A stretch of 64,000 bases of DNA, taken from NCBI GenBank assembly GCA_009617715.1, contig VTFK01000214.1, positions 310,001-374,000 of the forward strand, written 5' to 3'. The notes below the pieces were generated by a model. It searched no databases, was not told where the DNA came from, and worked only from the letters and a program-made list of their open reading frames with translations. The DNA comes from Plectrocnemia conspersa. Its lineage: Eukaryota; Arthropoda; Insecta; Trichoptera; Polycentropodidae. This document shows positions 50,961 through 62,790 of the stretch, in pieces. Position 1 is the first letter of the stretch, and each line of letters begins with the position of its first letter. Made by a program: the position numbers and the translations under genes.

Positions 50961-52559
50961 CAATTGCATGCTCTATATATTTATCTATGTTCTCTCTCTA
51001 TGTTATTTATTTGTTTTTTATATCTGTATATTTTCTTTAGCCTGAATATTTTATAATTTTTAGGCGTATTAGGTTTTTACTTTCCTATTATGTTTTTAAT
51101 AAGTAATGCATAAAACAATTCTCATATAAATTCATTTAGCCTCGTAAATATTTTAGTTTGATGTTTAAATGTTCTGTATCTCTGCAAGTGTACAATTTAA
51201 AAATATTTTTTATTGTAAACTATTAAAATGTTTATAATTTAAATTCAGAATATCAGTTTTTTATAGTCATTAATACATAAAAATATGCATTGACCTTGTA
51301 TTTTGTGAATTAATGCTTTTAACATACATTATATTTAAGACTTTTGCATCTTATTTTTTTTATGAAAATTGCTTCATTTATAATTTTTTAAATTGAATTT
51401 CAAAGTTGTCAGTCTGTAATTTATCTTAAATTTATTGTGCCATTTTGATTAAATAAAATCAACGAACCTTACCACGATGGAGCAATTACCATGTTCTATA
51501 ATCTTCATATATTTTATAATTTTGCATTATACTTTTTCGCACTTTAAGCACTGTAGTAAAATTGAAAGAAATGGAAAAGTACTTTGCCTTATGAATTTCA
51601 TTAAGAATATATTTTTTCACTTCACTGACAAGTAAAGTTATTACCTAATTTTTAATGTTATCTGAAGTAAGAAATATTCATTCCTTGATATTTTACGGCT
51701 TTAACGTGACGGTGTATTTCTGGGTAATGAATTATTAAAAAAATGTTGTAATCTTTACTGTCAATATCATTTAACAAGCCCCATATCGTTAAATTATTTT
51801 TAGCACAATCAATAATGGCATTAATTATTGCCCAAAATATATTTCTTCATTTATTTATTTTTGAATTTGTAGCATTCGTTTCAAATTTATATTTAAGGTT
51901 CAATTTGTGATGACAATTTTGCTACCCCCTGGGACCTTCGCCTCTTTGCCCTTTCTCTTCACACGGCTCTGATTAAATAATACATAAATGCAGAATAATA
52001 ATTAAAAATACTAAATAAGAGTTAATGAATTGTGCTTTTTAACACAATAACATGTTTAAAAATGGTAATAATATAAGGAGGTAATAAACGAGTAGAGGAA
52101 TTTGCTATTTTGTATTTTATTTAGTGTAAACAATAATCGGGATTTGCCGAGAAACGTTCTACGGAGACTGCATTGCAGGTAGTTATTAATTATCGGCTGA
52201 TAGGCTAAGTTGATAACTATGTACATATATCAAGAGCACAGTAAAAAGATATACATATATGTATGTAAATATAACATATTTATAAAAAGAAGAAGTATAA
52301 GTAATATAATTAAATCATTTTATTTATTATTATAATTATTATAACAATAAATAAAAAAAACATCTAATCGTAACTTGTATCGGTGATAGCTTTAAGAAGT
52401 ACATAATGTAAAATGAAATAATTATAATATAAATATATTTTGTAAAAAAATAGATAAATATTATACAGAAATAAATTAATTTAAATTAATTATAAAATAT
52501 TAATTAAAAATATATTAATTCAGTACCAACTAGTTTTTTTCATTGTTGACAAAATTAAA
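50961..52559. other. AT-rich DNA, no gene seen
   Basis: A/T-rich with two small mixed patches, at 51925-51975 (GCTACCCCCTGGGACC) and 52130-52220 (GGGATTTGCCGAG, ATTATCGGC). No gene was seen. Confidence 0.5.
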
Positions 52560-52860
52560 GCTCATTTTTTCCTTGGTGTAAATTCGACGACAGAACAGCG
52601 CTTTCGTGCAAACGTACTACGGTATTACTTTAACGAGGCTTTGCTTAACTATTTCCGACCGGTTTTGGTGGTTGTATGTGTATTTAAATTGCGGTCCTTG
52701 TACTTTACGGAGCGACCCAATTCTCGGAGACGCTGTCAAAAATATTCATAAACCGCCGAATAATACCGAGGATGACACAGCACACCGCAGTGATGCTGCT
52801 CTCTTGTGTAATATTCTTCACTGTTATGCAGGATAATGTGACGTATGATAAATACGAAAC
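52560..52860. promoter_or_regulatory. GC-richer island X, candidate enhancer
   Basis: ATTCGACGACAGAACAGCGC, TTCCGACCGGTTTTGG, ACGGAGCGACCC and AAACCGCCGAATAATACCGAGG mark a compact island. Frames are open on both strands (52606-52836 plus, 52705-52905 minus) with no domain recognised, so I do not call coding. Confidence 0.4.
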
Positions 52861-53399
52861 AGTTTTGTATATATAATACACATGTAAAGGTATTTGATTG
52901 ATCAAACTTGAGACAAATTAGAAGTATATAAGTACATTTAAAATTTTACAATAAAAAAATTTTTGTATAAATTTAATCTCATAAATATTCTTAAAATTTA
53001 TTAGAAAAATAAACTCTTCAAATGTTAACCCTATATTTTTTACCTTCAGAGTTTTACAAAATAATTTAGAGAAATTGATTATAATGCTTATAAACCCTTC
53101 CTTACTCAAATTCTTTGTTTGTTCAGTTAAATCCGTATAAATCACAATTAGTTCAAGACGTCTGGTTACTTTGATTATTATATACAATGTATATACATAG
53201 TAAACATAAATACATTTAATCCATACCTCAATATTTATATTATTGCTTCAGTTTTTGACAGACAGTTTTTCCTTCAACAAAGTTTAGTTATAAATAAATT
53301 TTAAACGAAAAAAATATAAACCTTTTACAATTAATTTACTTTGGTAACAATTAAAAGCCTCTCTCTTTCTCTAAAAAAATATATATATGATATTTCATT
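52861..53399. other. AT-rich DNA, nothing seen
   Basis: A/T-rich. An 89-codon minus frame (52918-53187) is dominated by Ile, Lys, Asn and Phe and is probably chance. Confidence 0.5.
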
Positions 53400-53650
53400 A
53401 ATGTCGCAACTCCGCAGATTTGCTCTACAATGCGAGACCAAACAATTAAATTAGTTTGAGATGACTCTGCAAAATGAGCAGCGAATAAAAACGCGCAAAG
53501 GAAATGAGCACTAGTTTCAGCGTGTTCAAGTGGTTTTATGAAATCTTGTTGAGAGCTCAGGGAGTTAGTGAAATTTTCGAAGAGTTAAAGTACTTGTCTT
53601 GTCTTCGTCGCTTTAACGAGATTGTTTTACGAAATTAATCTCAAAAGCAA
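53400..53650. promoter_or_regulatory. Intermediate-GC island Y
   Basis: GAATAAAAACGCGCAAAGG, CTTCGTCGCTTTAACGAG and GAGAGCTCAGGG are set in A/T-rich flanks. No coding frame. Tentatively regulatory. Confidence 0.3.
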
Positions 53651-55807
53651 ATGTTACATTGTTATATATCTATGTAGCAACCATATATATGGTTGACCAC
53701 CAAAAAGGCATTTTTAATAAATAAATTCAAATAGATCTATTTTTTATTAATCACCTAACATATTAAATTGATTTATATTTTATGTAATGATTACATAAAA
53801 TATTAGGGTTTATACCTAACTTATTAAAGCAAAATTTGTGTTTTTAAAAAAATTATGTAAAAGGCTGTGTAAATGTATGTTTATACAATAGTAAAAATTA
53901 AATTTTAACACATAATTAAATTTTTTAATTCTCCTTGACTTTAAAAAAATATAATTCAAAAAATTAATACATATTGTCGTATTTAAGACAGACAGTATGC
54001 TGTGTTATATATATATAAAGCTACATATACATCTGTACTAAATTATATATAACTATGTAATGTATTTTATAACCAAATGGCATGTTCTTTGGTGGCGTTA
54101 GAAAAGTTTTTTTTAAATTAGGGCCTACTAATGGTATATTGGTTTAGACATGTTAACTGTTTTTATTATCAAATTTAAAATAATGTGGTTGTTACAACTT
54201 CCACATGATTTTTCTAATATCTAACGTGTCTTAAGAGGCTGTAAAATATCAATAATCGATAAGCTTTAAAACAATATATTTAACAATATAATAACTAAAA
54301 TCTTTACATACATTAAAGTGATTTTTAAAATTTACTTGAAAGTATATTGATAGTTAATATTCGAACTGTATATATATATTTTCCATTTAAATATGTCTCT
54401 AATGATTTACAGTTTTAGTAAAATTATTTTAAAATATATTCTAATATAATTAATATTTTTTTTCAATTTACACTTTAAACTAATATCTTTATATTTTAAG
54501 TGCTATATTATCTTTCAAAAGGATTAAATTTTAAAGCTTACGTATTAATGTTACTAAAGACAGATTTATATGGATTCATTCATATTATTAAATGAAAGGT
54601 ATTCGACTCGATATTCTGAATTTACTCGTTTAAAGCTAGTGAATTATTATATAAATTTAAAGGACTAATCTAATTTAATATTCCCAAAGCTGCTAAATAA
54701 AATGATAAAGTCAGAGTGTAAAAACAATATTATTATTTTAGGTTGAATGTAAATATTCGTTTATAGTGTATCAATATTTATATGGGTATTAAATAAAACT
54801 TTTACATACCGTTTATACTTCATACATTTATGATTCTCCGCGCACATGTATTAAAAATCTCTGGTATTTTTACAGTATAATAAATTACAGTAATAAATTA
54901 AAAATTGATGGTTACTTGATTTTATTTTTAAGCTCTATAAAAATACACTACAGTATTTTATTCAAACAAATTGATAATTAGTTAAATAATAAATTATAAT
55001 AAATTATGAATACATGCATGGAAATTTGCTAATTATGCGAGCGTTCAATATACTAATTTGGGTATTATATGAATAAAAAAACAACGAGTGCATGGGAAAT
55101 TTGCAGTAATGTAATTAAAGCGATTTGTTGCATGTGTGTATGTTTGTGGATTGTTGCTAAAATAATATTTTGCCGAATTTTCATAACATGTAAAATTTAA
55201 ATTATGCACACGTTTCATAAATTAAATAAAGAAACATTCGAGAGCATACGAAAATCACATCATTTAAAATTGAAATTTAAAGAAAACATAATTTTTATGA
55301 TTTCCGTTTATTTTTATTAGAAATACGTATGAGTAATTGTGCAAAATATAATAATTCGTAACACGTTTTGTGTCCTTTTATAGTAATATTATAACATTTA
55401 CATATTTCAGCATATATATAAAGCAAAATTTAACATTATTTAGATAGTAATATTTATATTTTTATGGTATTAAATATTAAATTTAATTTTAAAAATAAAA
55501 TGTAAATTTGAACCATTTTTTAAAAATATTATTATTAACAGCCCACAAAATATTACAAGTTTATTATTAACTACTAATTATTAACAACGTTGATAGTATG
55601 GTATTATATATTAGTTTATGTTAAAAAACATTGCTAATTTTTATTTGACTGTTTCAGGCTTCTGTTCATTTTATAATTGTTAATGTGTTAGTATTTACTC
55701 GTTTTAAGGCCAAATGAGGCGTTAATTTTTTAATAAAATTTGGTAATAGTTTTTTATGAACATATATAAGGTACTTTAAATATAGAGAGTTCTATATATC
55801 GATTCAA
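53651..55807. other. AT-rich DNA, no gene seen
   Basis: Two kilobases of A/T-rich DNA. ACCATATATATGGT (53691-53704) is a perfect 14-bp palindrome; nothing else was recognised. Confidence 0.55.
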
Positions 55808-56199
55808 TAAGGTCTTTTCTGGAGTGTCTAGTTGTATTATTGTCGGCTGTGATGTCTGTAGAGCAGCTGTGATGATAATGTGTGACTATCCGCTTTTTTT
55901 CATCTTTTGTTTCAATGCAATCTCCTGGCTGCTTTATGGCTACTCTGCTAACGTCTCCACATCTGTGACCAAGTTTAATATATTTTATAATGCTAGTTTG
56001 AGATAGCTCTGGAAAATCGCAGATGAGGATGCTTGCGAGTCAATTACATTGACTCGCAAAATATGTTCATGCCTAAAGAGAAACAGTCCAGATGTCTACT
56101 CAGGCGATTGGTAACCTAATAGTTAAAGAATAATAATCCTATGTGTAGAGTAGAAAGTAGTGCTTGGCGCTTTTTTTTTTCAAACAAAAAGTAGTTTTC
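55808..56199 (+). repeat. Interspersed repeat family 2, copy B
   Basis: Collinear with 39017-39350 in the same orientation but about 60 bp longer. It contains a local inverted repeat, TGCGAGTCAATTACATTGACTCGCA (56032-56056), with 10-bp perfect arms TGCGAGTCAA/TTGACTCGCA, absent from copy A. Confidence 0.6.
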
Positions 56200-56850
56200 T
56201 CGGGATAAATGTGCTTTTGGGTAGAATATTTTTATTTATTAACGCAATTATTTGGTCACAAAATCTCTCTTTCATTGGCTGTGTTTAGCATTTCTTTAAA
56301 GGCGTGTTTTCGTTTGTTCGAAATGTTTGTTAAAATGAGCTTTAAATTATATAAATTTGTGCAGGTGGTTAAAATTTTATTTGTTAGTTATAAAAGTACG
56401 ATAGTATGAGCGTAAACTACTAAGTTGTAAGCCAAAAACTTAAAAGAAAGTGATAAGCTTAAAACTACCATAAATATAACTAGGTTAATAAAGAGATTAT
56501 GACCAGAAAGCGAGATATTTGCATTGCGGTTTTAATGCTGGCTGGATATCATAAATTACCTAATAATTAAAAGCAAACTTTGCACATACTTCCAACACTT
56601 AATTTAATACATTATCTCGTAACATGTATTTGAAGATGAGTTAATTAGTAATTATTAACAATCATGTTATGTTTTATGCGTTAGCTTAAAACAACCTTAT
56701 TCTAATAATGTTTATTTTTCATTTTCATTTTAGTTTTTGACTTTATATGATGTCAACTGATACTTTATTAAATTTATTCAACATTGTATTTATACACAAT
56801 TATCACTAATTTTGATCACCCAGATACGATAGATATTGAAATACATTAAG
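56200..56850. other. AT-rich DNA, no gene seen
   Basis: A/T-rich. A hydrophobic 66-codon frame (56209-56409) has no motif support. Confidence 0.5.
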
Positions 56851-56918
56851 GTTCATATTGGATTTGAGTCCAAGTCTTTCAGCTATTAGTCACCATTGGT
56901 ATAATATAAATTTGTCCA
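56851..56918 (-). repeat. tRNA-derived SINE fragment, copy 3
   Basis: On the minus strand GGTGACTAATAGCTGAAAGACTTGGACTCAAATCCAATATGA aligns with the anticodon-arm-to-B-box part of 29909-29976 (GCTGACTATTAATCTAAAAGTCCTGGGTTTGAATCTCATATG). The A-box half is poorly kept. Confidence 0.5.
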
Positions 56919-57359
56919 AAAATTAGAGCAACTTTATATGACTTATAATTGTCTTTTATAAAATAATAAAAAAAAAACTTAATAGACAATAAGACAATAA
57001 AAAACAAATCTCATGTGCTGGACTACAAATAAATTTGTACGTTTGTACGTGAGTTGTTGTGATACTTTACACTTAGATAACTAAATGTTGACAAATGTTG
57101 ATCATGATGTATTTATTCATTAATATTGCTAGTATACTAATCAATATTGTAAGATGTAAAAGCTGCTGATTGACCCTTGACTAATGGTTCTTTGTTGCTG
57201 TATACTGTCACTATAGCTCTAGATAACTCTTCTATGTATACTTTTTACCACCCCGATCACGGCATACTATCTTTTTTGTAAAGAAAATGTAACATTTGTA
57301 TAATTTAAAGTTTAATTTAGATATTGATCGCCATTATCACATATTGGGCCAGGAATTTA
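56919..57359. other. AT-rich to intermediate DNA, no gene seen
   Basis: A mixed stretch at 57160-57260 has no recognised content; the remainder is A/T-rich. Confidence 0.5.
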
Positions 57360-57930
57360 TTCAAAGATTTTAATCTTTCGGTCTCAGAGCGCAATTAGCG
57401 GCATTCGGAAACAGTCCCACGTGTACGAAACTCGTAGCAGTGCGAAACAATCCCACGTGCGCAAAACTTAGGAGAGGCACGTCTTTAGGGATTCCACAAT
57501 AAAAGCCAACCCCAGTATTTCGTCTCATGCCCGTCGTAAACGCTGACCTGGTTCTCTTCTTTCGTCCTTTAATGCCGATTTAGTGTTCGACTTCGAAGCG
57601 GAGGAAGGAGCTGCACCAGTACCAGGGTGGTGTATTTAAAATAAATTAATATCCGCCGAATTTTTCGCCCCTTTCGCCCCCGGCGGCGTTAATTTGCATT
57701 TTAGATACGCGGGACCTGTTTGCACGCGCGAAGACGCCCGTTTAATATAGTACAATATTTAGGCTCTTGGGTGGGGTTAGTAAACAGGCGGAGATTAAAA
57801 ACGTTGTAAATATAAACGGCGACTGTTGAGTTTTTGCAACAACAAAAAATAGATTACGCCTAACTTCGAAAGATCACTTTTCAGAGCGTCTATTTACCTC
57901 GCGCCAAGTATAGGATGGCACAAAATTAGC
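57360..57930. promoter_or_regulatory. Large GC-rich island Z with paired E-boxes
   Basis: The strongest island in the right half. GAAACA(G/A)TCCCACGTG occurs at 57408-57423 and 57444-57459, 36 bp apart, each holding a palindromic CACGTG E-box. Later come CGCCCCTTTCGCCCCCGGCGGCG, TACGCGGGACC and GCACGCGCGAAGACGCCCG. No frame is open across it. Bound by bHLH repressors or activators in principle; this is motif-based inference. Confidence 0.5.
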
Positions 57931-58254
57931 ATGTTGGATCATGGATTTGATCTAGAATTTTGACACACACATATTATAAAGGTATTGATTGCCTTTATTT
58001 ATCATTGCTTTAATTTGCATTTAAAAAAAATAATAATATGATTTTCAAACGCATCTTTGTCTTTCTTATTCAAAAATTGTATGTGCCTTATGATAATAAA
58101 CTGTATCATCATAGTCACTAGCACAGAGTGACTAACCCAATATCCTTTATATGCTTAATAATTTATGTTTTTAAACATTATGTTCACCCATTGGCGTCCA
58201 AAAGTTTTTTATTCTACACTACACAATCACTAATAGTAAATGAGTTTCATTAAA
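57931..58254. other. AT-rich DNA, nothing seen
   Basis: A/T-rich spacer. Confidence 0.55.
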
Positions 58255-58935
58255 CAATAACTAGACCACTTTGAAGGAATTAGTCCTCTTCAGCTATCTT
58301 TTCAAGTTGTCTACATTGAGGAGTTTGCCTGCCTCGATGTTGACGTGCTGTTCGAGCTTCGCTTCATTTTTAGCAGAAAAACGTATAGCACTGGCAACGT
58401 CATCAACACCTAGGTCACGATGTATAACTTTTTAATAATTTTAACATGGCACTGTTTGGCACATCCCCAAAGTTGTATGCCGTAGACCCAAACTGGTTTC
58501 AAAATTTGGTTGTATATCTTGATTTTTTTGTATATTGATAGTTAATAGTTTATCATCATGAGCCAATATATTATAGCTTATTATATTTTATTTTAAGTTC
58601 TTCTTATTTTTTTTTATATTTTCGTTCCACCGCAGTTTGTTGTCCATGGTCATGCTAAGGTATTTAGTGTTGCCGTTTATAAAAATTTGCAATTTCTCTG
58701 TAATATTTTTATTGGTGAAGTGGATATGTACCGATTTTAATTCATTCAACTTTATTTTCCATCTTTTGCTCTAACTGGTGATCCTATCAGCGTTTTGTTG
58801 AAGTATTTCGGTAATATCCGCAAATATTGCAATTGTGACATTATCTATTTGTGGCAAATCATATATGTACAGCAAATATAGTAGCCCTAGGACACTTTCT
58901 TGTGGAGCTCTTATTTCTTTTAAATCAGAATATTT
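58255..58935 (-). pseudogene. Jockey-family reverse transcriptase fragment
   Basis: Minus-strand reading starts VLGLLYLLYIYDLPQ, the GSVLGPLLYLLYxxDLP palm motif, and continues in the same frame to IAIFADITEIL, where the catalytic FADD box has Ile for its second Asp. After one stop the frame resumes with SKRWKIKLNELKSVHIHFT and NTKYLSMTMDNKLRW, matching W..KWRIKIN..KS and KYLG...D..L.W. The C-terminal part (HRDLGVDDVA region, near 58420-58400) follows. It is dead through the active-site loss, stops and truncation. Confidence 0.9.
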
Positions 58936-59389
58936 AATATTTTGCTTAATTCTGTGAAATAATTAAATCTTACCGCAAAATCCTTCAATCATATACATTT
59001 AAAAAAAAAAATATCTAATTGAATCCACTCTGCAAATTTTTAATTAAAACTTTTATTATTTAAATATAATTGGTTTTAGTTCTTTAGTTAAGGAGTAACT
59101 CTTGCGTCTGAGTCTCTTGAAACACTAAGCTATAAACAAAATTGCATTTTTAGTGCTAAGAAAATCCTTATGTAATATAGAATATTAGTTAAACATAGTT
59201 ATGTATAAAAAATTATATACGATGCATAAAAATACGTTCTGCAAACAATTTGTTTTAGGAATCAAATAAGTTATTTGAAAAAAAAATAATAAGCAAATGT
59301 AGGTAATTTAGTTTATTATTAAATCAATGATTTTTGCTTTATTGTTTTATTTTTAATAAATCATTCGATAGGAAACTTAGTATAGTAGT
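58936..59389. other. AT-rich DNA, nothing seen
   Basis: A/T-rich, no features. Confidence 0.55.
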
Positions 59390-59595
59390 AAACCACTTTT
59401 GACCCACGATTCAACGGTACTAAACCTCTATTATTTGAATGGTCGGGATTTGTAATTTATTTACCGGGATATCGTGTATAACGGTATTAATTGGTTTCAA
59501 GGGACAAAGCTTAATATGAATGCGGCGCTAATAAAGGACGCTAACGTGGCCATGAATGTGTTGTTGGGAGATATTAATGGTTTAATTTATAAAAA
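59390..59595. promoter_or_regulatory. Small GC-richer island
   Basis: CATTCAACGGTACTAAACC-like start, TTTACCGGGATATCG, GAATGCGGCGCTAATAAAGGACGCTAACG, with GCGCTAA/ACGCTAA repeated. Regulatory role is tentative. Confidence 0.3.
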
Positions 59596-60317
59596 AATAT
59601 ATACATATAGTACATAGATTATATTATGTTATAAAAGAAATTTGTCTGGTATATGTTTATATTTTAATGAATCGGTTGAGCGACGTAATTCATATTATAA
59701 AATGACAGAAAATATGAAATAGTGTATAAGTTTTATAGCCTTAACGGCTTTTAATCATAATATATTCCTTTTCTTAAGAAAAAAACTTGAGATTTTTTTT
59801 CTTAGAAATAAACGCGAATGTGCTTATTTTTGGTAATGTAAAAATAATAAATGTATTGCAACCAAAATATAAACTATATTTACTATGTGTTATTTGCTAA
59901 AAGCAAACATGTAATTTTCAATATTATATTTTTATAATTATATGGTTATTTATATTTAAAAATGTTTTATGATCATCTTCAAATTTTATAATATGTTTCA
60001 AAACGTTTCTTGCACTCTATATATGAGTCAAATTTATAATTTACGTTAGGAATGTTGAACTACTTAGTTACCGTGCTTTCACTATTAATGTAGAGTTGAA
60101 TAATAAAGGTGGGTCAAAAGTCATTTAACTATTAACAATTAAATACCTTTATTTACACAATTATAAATATATCATTAGGATTGTTTTATCTGTATTTAAT
60201 AAAATTTATATTAATATAAGTAAAATACCTGTCTTTATCATTAGAATTTATTTAATTATAACGAATATTATTCTTTACTTAAATACGAGATCAAGGATTT
60301 GCAAACACTCGCAAAAT
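59596..60317. other. AT-rich DNA, nothing seen
   Basis: A/T-rich, no features. Confidence 0.6.
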
Positions 60318-60420
60318 CAAATATGGAGTAGGTTATAGTAAAATATATTGTAGATATGTTAAATCAAAAGCAAATATGGAGTAGGTAATAGTGAAATACA
60401 TTGTAGATATGTTAGATAAG
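60318..60420 (+). repeat. Tandem duplication, 53-bp period, two copies
   Basis: CAAATATGGAGTAGGT starts at 60318 and again at 60371. The two units differ at only a few positions (for example GTTATAGTAAAAT against GTAATAGTGAAAT). It abuts the retrotransposon fragment to the right. Confidence 0.8.
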
Positions 60421-60599
60421 CAGTACGCTGTCTTGCACTCTGCAGAAGTAAAGTTGAATAAAGCGTCCAGATTTCTTGGTCGATTTTAATTTTAAGTTTA
60501 CCCTTCTTCAATTACATCATATCGGATTAATATTTGGAAAGAGAAAAAACGAGATCATATTTGTCTTATTAGAACTCGGTCGATTCAATAATACCCGTA

Positions 60600-61490
60600 C
60601 TTTTCGATTAGCAGACTAAAACACTATGCAAATGACGTGTGCTTTATTAGAAATCACCCCATCAGCTTATTATTGGGAATATAATTATTAGTGAACAGTT
60701 TAGCTTCCGCGAAAATCACTCTACAACACATTAATTTAATATTTTGACGGATATATGCGCTAATTCAATATGAAAAATAGTACGGGCCTTTTAATGTTAG
60801 ATATAAAAAAAGCTATCGACACAGTATTGCATTACGGTTTGATTCATAAGATATACAAATAAAAAAACGAGTATTTGCTACGCTTTATGAAGTAAAGTTG
60901 TTTCACTTAATAATGAACATTCGATACCGAGTAAAATTCCAGCTGGAGTTCTTCAGGGAAGTTTGCTCGGACCGTATGAACAATAACACAATATTTAAAA
61001 AAATATGCATGTACACTAACGATACATATATTTTAATGAGGCTTATGTTCTAAGATTAATCGCAAAAATATTAAAAAAATCTTGCATAAATATTTCGAGA
61101 GGTGGAAAATTAAAGCAAACAAAATAAATCAGGAAAATATATTAACACGAAACGTAGATCAACTTTGAACTGGGCAGTATCGTAGAATAGAAATCTTACA
61201 TTTTTAGTCCAAGCTAAAATTTATTAAACACATTTTAAAAATTCGCTCTAATGGCTTGCCGCTACTGTGAGTTTTAGACTGATATTTAATAGAAGAAGCG
61301 CGCTTTTAACAAAAATAGAAATCTTAATATGCAAACAATTAATCAGACCTATCTTAACATATGCCTGTCCTGTGTGGAGTAACACCAGTCATCTGAAATG
61401 TATTAAAAATGCAGAGGACAAGCAAAAGAAAATTCCAATGGGTTTCTTTCAACGTGTTATTTTCTTTTCATTGTTCAAATTAATTAAATA
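60600..61490 (+). pseudogene. Jockey/CR1-type ORF2 fragment, plus strand
   Basis: Broken plus frames carry, in order, FSFRENHSTTH (near 60700), TGLLMLDIKKAIDTVLHYGLI (60784-60846, the LDIEKAFDxVWHxGLI motif with the first catalytic Asp kept), IPAGVLQGSLLGP near 60930-60970, and a thumb segment (61267-61470) reading NRRSALLTKIEILICKQLIR then PILTYACPVWSN. The FADD box is not recognisable between them. Several frameshifts and stops; inactive. It is a different copy from the minus-strand relic at 58.3-58.9 kb. Confidence 0.88.
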
Positions 61491-62309
61491 AATTGTAAAA
61501 TTTTGGGGAAAAAATACTATTGTTATAAACCTGTAACATGTATAATCAACGTTTTATAAAAAATGAATGATTTATGAGGTCTTAATACTCTCCTTCCATT
61601 GAAAGTAAAGGATTTTTCTTTGTAAATTACTTGTGTTTTCCATAGATAAAAATTTCAGAATAATATCTAGCATACTAAATAATCAATGTCTCTAATTATT
61701 AATGAGCTTTTTTTGAGATTTGTTTGCCAGCATATTTTTTTCTGTCTGCGAATGCCAATTAAATAAAACTTTCCCTAGTATCCCCCAGGCATATACATAT
61801 GTACTTGTACATGTATAGATTATATATTCGATACAAAATGATTATGTTCATTATTTTATTAGCAGGAAATTTTAACATATGACAATGACAGATACAGATA
61901 CAGATACAGATATCATATCGATTGAATCAATATTGTCTGACATTATTATTACATAATATTTGATGCAATACTTTTATAATTATTAGTTGGTATTTTTATT
62001 TTGTAAATTGATTGTTTTTTTATCTTCGTTAGATTAAATATGTTTAAGTAGTTATATTCATATAAAAATTAAATTACAAAATTGTTATTGGTTAATATTT
62101 GAAAGATAAAAAAAATATATTACTATTTTAATTACTAGATTTGTATGATTTTTTGAGGCAATTCAAGTTCTGTTGATCCAATTATCGTGAAGTCACTGAT
62201 AGTTTAATTTTTTTTTATTTTACTAGAAAACGTAAATTTATATACAAAAAATAGGAAATTGAAAAAATAGACACTAAAAATACGTTTATACTTATATATA
62301 TTTTGTGAA
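61491..62309. other. AT-rich DNA with a hexanucleotide microsatellite
   Basis: A/T-rich apart from (ACAGAT)n at 61888-61913. No gene was seen. Confidence 0.55.
61888..61913 (+). repeat. (ACAGAT)n microsatellite
   Basis: About four units of ACAGAT in tandem, ending GATATC. Confidence 0.85.
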
Positions 62310-62790
62310 CGATCATGGGCAATAATTCAAATATTGGATCCATCCCACAATGTGAAGTATGCAAAATGGATGTATCGTCTGACAGTGGTAGATACACACA
62401 TAATGCCGATTCTCTGGAGACTTTTTGTGCTCTCGAAGAAAAACCCTCTACTGAACCAAAAAATATGCGGGATCAAGATAAGCACCGTGGGGGATGTTTT
62501 CTCGTGGAACGTATGCTATTTTTCATAGGTTCGCGCGTCTGCCAGGTTATATCCAACCCTCTGACTCTTTAAAGTGCTTCGAAGGAAATTTGTTTTTAAA
62601 AGAAAGTCGTTTGTCAGCGTTTGTCCGTGGGGCCAAATTGCTCTGTAGAGATTTATTTTGGACTGCATTGAGCCCAGATTGCGATCCTGTGTACGTTTTG
62701 GTCAAGAGAGTTTTAATTAATAGTGGCACACAAAGCAGACGTGCATTGTGTAATAAATCAGTTGCACTTTTAGTGTAAACTATATTTGTT
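62310..62790. promoter_or_regulatory. GC-richer island with overlapping frames
   Basis: About 480 bp of balanced composition. Four plus/minus frames of 60-94 codons overlap in different phases (62315-62572, 62334-62528 and 62494-62778 plus; 62547-62729 minus). No single frame spans the block and no domain is recognised, so a conserved non-coding element or TE remnant is likelier than a gene. Confidence 0.35.
62315..62572 (+). CDS. 85-codon open frame, doubtful
   Basis: Starts with ATGGGC in an acceptable insect initiation context (GATCATGG). The frame gives a hydrophilic protein with a CxxC pair near residues 14-17 (QCEVCKMD), acidic/Ser-rich sequence after it and no signal peptide or membrane segment. 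No family was recognised. Overlapping frames in other phases and the lack of neighbours make chance at least as likely. Confidence 0.2.
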   Translation: MGNNSNIGSIPQCEVCKMDVSSDSGRYTHNADSLETFCALEEKPSTEPKNMRDQDKHRGGCFLVERMLFFIGSRVCQVISNPLTL

